Shown: one piece after another, positions 5,198-6,560 of the stretch
Layout of the letters: the number at the start of each line of letters is the position of its first letter
Numbering within the stretch: the stretch's first letter is position 1
Source of the DNA: JAIVJN01 sp036732565
GTDB taxonomy: Bacteria; Acidobacteriota; Vicinamibacteria; Vicinamibacterales; UBA2999
Length of the DNA stretch: 6,560 bases
Assembly (NCBI GenBank): GCA_036732565.1
Contig: DAINCF010000408.1
Span: forward strand, 1 to 6,560
Direction of reading: 5' to 3'
Notes under the pieces: model-generated
The model's input: only the letters and a program-made list of their open reading frames with translations
Databases searched by the model: none
What the model was told of the DNA's origin: nothing
Made by a program: the position numbers and the translations under genes

Positions 5198-5225
5198 TTG
5201 ACAACGCTCCAAACTCGACCATAAT
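5198..5225 (+). promoter_or_regulatory. Sigma-70-type promoter of the collagen-like gene
   Basis: There is a perfect TTGACA (5198-5203), a 16-base spacer and CATAAT (5220-5225, five of six). The predicted transcription start near 5232 gives a leader of about 70 bases. This is the best promoter match in the window. It faces away from the MDR gene. Confidence 0.7.
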
Positions 5226-5228
5226 CGT

Positions 5229-5244
5229 CGCGGCAGAGGCCGCG
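5229..5244 (+). promoter_or_regulatory. Hairpin at the 5' end of the collagen-like gene leader
   Basis: CGCGGC (5229-5234) pairs perfectly with GCCGCG (5239-5244) around AGAG, at the predicted transcription start. Next comes a 9-base direct repeat GAGGCTCGA (5244-5252 and 5261-5269). It could stabilise the mRNA 5' end or be a regulator site. No Shine-Dalgarno sequence is obvious before ATG 5301. Confidence 0.35.
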
Positions 5245-5300
5245 AGGCTCGAAGGCTTTGGAGGCTCGAGGCCGCTGACGCTCCACTCGATCGGATTGCT

Positions 5301-6521
5301 ATGACACCCAGGTCGATCGGCATCGTCGTCGCGGTGGTCGTGGGTCTGCTCGCTACCGCGCGGCCTTCGAGCGCGCAGGCGACGGCGTGCACGCTCTCCG
5401 GTGAGTACGTCCTCGCGGCATCGCGGGAGACCCCGTCGAGTCCGTCTCAGTTGGCGGGCACGTTCGTGTTCACGCCGCCAGGGACGTGCGCGTCCGGCGC
5501 CGGTGGCACGGTCGCCATCAACGTCGCGTGGCTGTCGACGACAGGGGAGTCGCAGACGTTCCTCTCGACGCTGCCGTACACGATCGACGGGTTGGTCGTG
5601 AACATCGGCGGCGGGCTCGTGATCGGCGGTCTCTCCGGCATCGTCAATGGCCTCGCGACCTCCGCGTCGCTCGTCGGTGGTCCCGCACAGACGTCGATTG
5701 GCATCGTGCTCGCCGGGACGCTCGTCCGCCGATCGCTACCTCCGGGCGCTGGGACAGGGGGCGCGACCGGCGCGACCGGTCCTACGGGTCCGACCGGAGC
5801 TACCGGCGAGGCGAGCACCACCCCTGGGCCGACCGGTCCGCAGGGCCCGACCGGGCCGGGTGGGGGAGCGCCGGGTCCAACCGGTCCGCAAGGTCCCACC
5901 GGTCCCGCGGGTCCAACGGGCGCGGGCACTCCAGGTCCGACTGGCACCCAGGGACCGACTGGAACACCGGGTTCAACGGGCCCTCAGGGTCCAACGGGCG
6001 CGGGCACGCCAGGCCCAACCGGCGCCCAGGGACCGACCGGAACACCAGGCGCCACGGGTCCGCAGGGACCGACCGGGACCGGCACGCCAGGCCCGACCGG
6101 CGCTCAAGGTCCGACCGGCACGCCAGGTGCCACCGGGCCACAAGGTCCCACTGGAGCGGGTGGAGCTGGCGCGATCTTCCTCACCACCAGCCCCCTCGGA
6201 GGCGCGACCCTGCCGAGGAACTGGGCGATTGTCGGAGATCAAAATCGAGCGGACAGTCTGGTCGCCGGGCCGATGCCCGTCGCGTGCACGGCCAGCACGC
6301 TTCGCGTCCATCCTTTCGCGGCGCCATCCGGAGCCAGCCTGCTCGTAGCGCTCGCCATCAATGGCATCGCGAGTTCCTTGAACTGCACCATCGCCGATGG
6401 GTCGACGGCCGATTGCACGAGCGCCGCCGCGGTGGCGATCGCTGCCGGGGATCTCGTGATGCTCACGTTGTCGGGACCTGGGACATCGCCTGCGTTCGCG
6501 GCCAGCTTCAGGTGCCAATAG
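5301..6521 (+). CDS. Secreted collagen-like (Gly-X-Y repeat) protein
   Basis: 406 residues. Residues 1 to about 25 form a Sec signal (MTPRS, hydrophobic VVAVVVGLL, SSAQ). An N-terminal globular, strand-rich domain (about 26-148) is rich in Gly, Val and Thr with two Cys. Residues about 153-287 are a collagen-like stretch dominated by GPT, GPQ, GAT and GTP triplets. A globular C-terminal domain (about 290-406) has Cys at 329, 362, 372 and 405, able to form disulfides. Bacterial collagen-like proteins form surface triple helices, with the end domain driving trimerisation. Threonine in the third triplet position is common in glycosylated ones such as Bacillus exosporium proteins. The collagen tract has a regular fault: three 26-residue units of eight triplets plus an extra two residues (GA or GT). 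No anchor is seen, so it is probably secreted or held on the surface by the N-terminal domain. Function unknown; adhesion or matrix formation is possible. Confidence 0.85.
   Translation: MTPRSIGIVVAVVVGLLATARPSSAQATACTLSGEYVLAASRETPSSPSQLAGTFVFTPPGTCASGAGGTVAINVAWLSTTGESQTFLSTLPYTIDGLVVNIGGGLVIGGLSGIVNGLATSASLVGGPAQTSIGIVLAGTLVRRSLPPGAGTGGATGATGPTGPTGATGEASTTPGPTGPQGPTGPGGGAPGPTGPQGPTGPAGPTGAGTPGPTGTQGPTGTPGSTGPQGPTGAGTPGPTGAQGPTGTPGATGPQGPTGTGTPGPTGAQGPTGTPGATGPQGPTGAGGAGAIFLTTSPLGGATLPRNWAIVGDQNRADSLVAGPMPVACTASTLRVHPFAAPSGASLLVALAINGIASSLNCTIADGSTADCTSAAAVAIAAGDLVMLTLSGPGTSPAFAASFRCQ
5919..6152 (+). repeat. Three tandem 78-bp units in the collagen-like gene
   Basis: Units start at 5919, 5997 and 6075 and encode residues 207-232, 233-258 and 259-284. 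Each reads G(A/T)GTPGPTG then (T/A)QGPTGTPG, ending TGPQGPT. The units differ mainly at third codon positions plus a few Ala/Ser/Thr swaps. That suggests older duplication under protein-level selection, with potential for copy-number change. Confidence 0.85.
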
Positions 6522-6547
6522 CGGGGCAGGCCTGAAGGCCTGCGCTA
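6519..6547. repeat. REP-like palindrome after the collagen-like gene
   Basis: GCAGGCC (6526-6532) pairs perfectly with GGCCTGC (6537-6543) around TGAA. Outer TAGC (6519-6522) pairs with GCTA (6544-6547) with a bulge. The left arm contains the TAG stop of the collagen-like gene. No T tract follows. It looks like a dispersed REP-type element or a hairpin ending the message. Only one copy is seen in this window. Confidence 0.5.
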
Positions 6548-6560
6548 CGTACGATTGCGA

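Noticed and set aside
5447..5947. Minus-strand ORF rich in GPV/GPC triplets that looks collagen-like
   Set aside because: GGN-CCN repeats read as Gly-Pro on both strands. The plus-strand gene has signal peptide, promoter and end domains; this one has none.
5919..6152. Tandem repeats as a CRISPR or satellite array
   Set aside because: The 78-bp units are in frame and encode Gly-X-Y triplets, so they are protein repeats.

Overview
The DNA is GC-rich and consists of small transcription units packed on both strands. Most of its proteins carry export signals: one Tat-type leader and several Sec leaders ending in Ala-Gln. This looks like a Gram-negative-type soil or environmental bacterium. My impression is an Acidobacteriota (Vicinamibacteria-like) chromosome, from protein style and a REP-like palindrome at the right edge. 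That assignment is low confidence and rests on no search.

Layout. Bases 1 to about 664 hold no convincing intact gene. On the minus strand there is a broken fragment resembling the N-terminal part of a retropepsin-like aspartic protease, and one short doubtful ORF. Short repeats and a hairpin follow. At 666-709 lies the 3' half of a tRNA-Arg(TCT) gene, from anticodon loop to acceptor, with no 5' half. This is the usual footprint of an element integrated into a tRNA 3' end. By that logic DNA left of 666 is the distal end of the element and DNA right of 709 is resident chromosome. Next come three minus-strand genes. The first is a small secreted protein broken by two compensating frameshifts (763-1122). 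The second is an Hcp-like protein with a Sec signal peptide (1195-1680). The third is a Tat-exported mandelate racemase/muconate lactonizing (enolase superfamily) enzyme (1829-3124). Divergent from this enzyme is a Sec-exported fumarylacetoacetate-hydrolase-family enzyme (3211-4071). A zinc-independent quinone-oxidoreductase-like MDR dehydrogenase converges on it (4097-5101, minus). A secreted collagen-like Gly-X-Y protein (5301-6521) ends at a REP-like palindrome.

How the genes may work together. An enolase-superfamily dehydratase and an FAH-family hydrolase, back to back, resemble modules for non-phosphorylated breakdown of acid sugars. The dehydratase makes a 2-keto-3-deoxy acid, and after oxidation the FAH enzyme cleaves or hydrates it. 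Both proteins here carry export signals, which is unusual because these families normally act in the cytoplasm. The MDR enzyme has no signal and need not belong to the same pathway. The Hcp-like and collagen-like proteins point to surface or envelope functions. I see no complete new defence or mobile system. The most unusual items are the exported enzyme pair, the signal-peptide Hcp, the doubly frameshifted gene and the tRNA scar.
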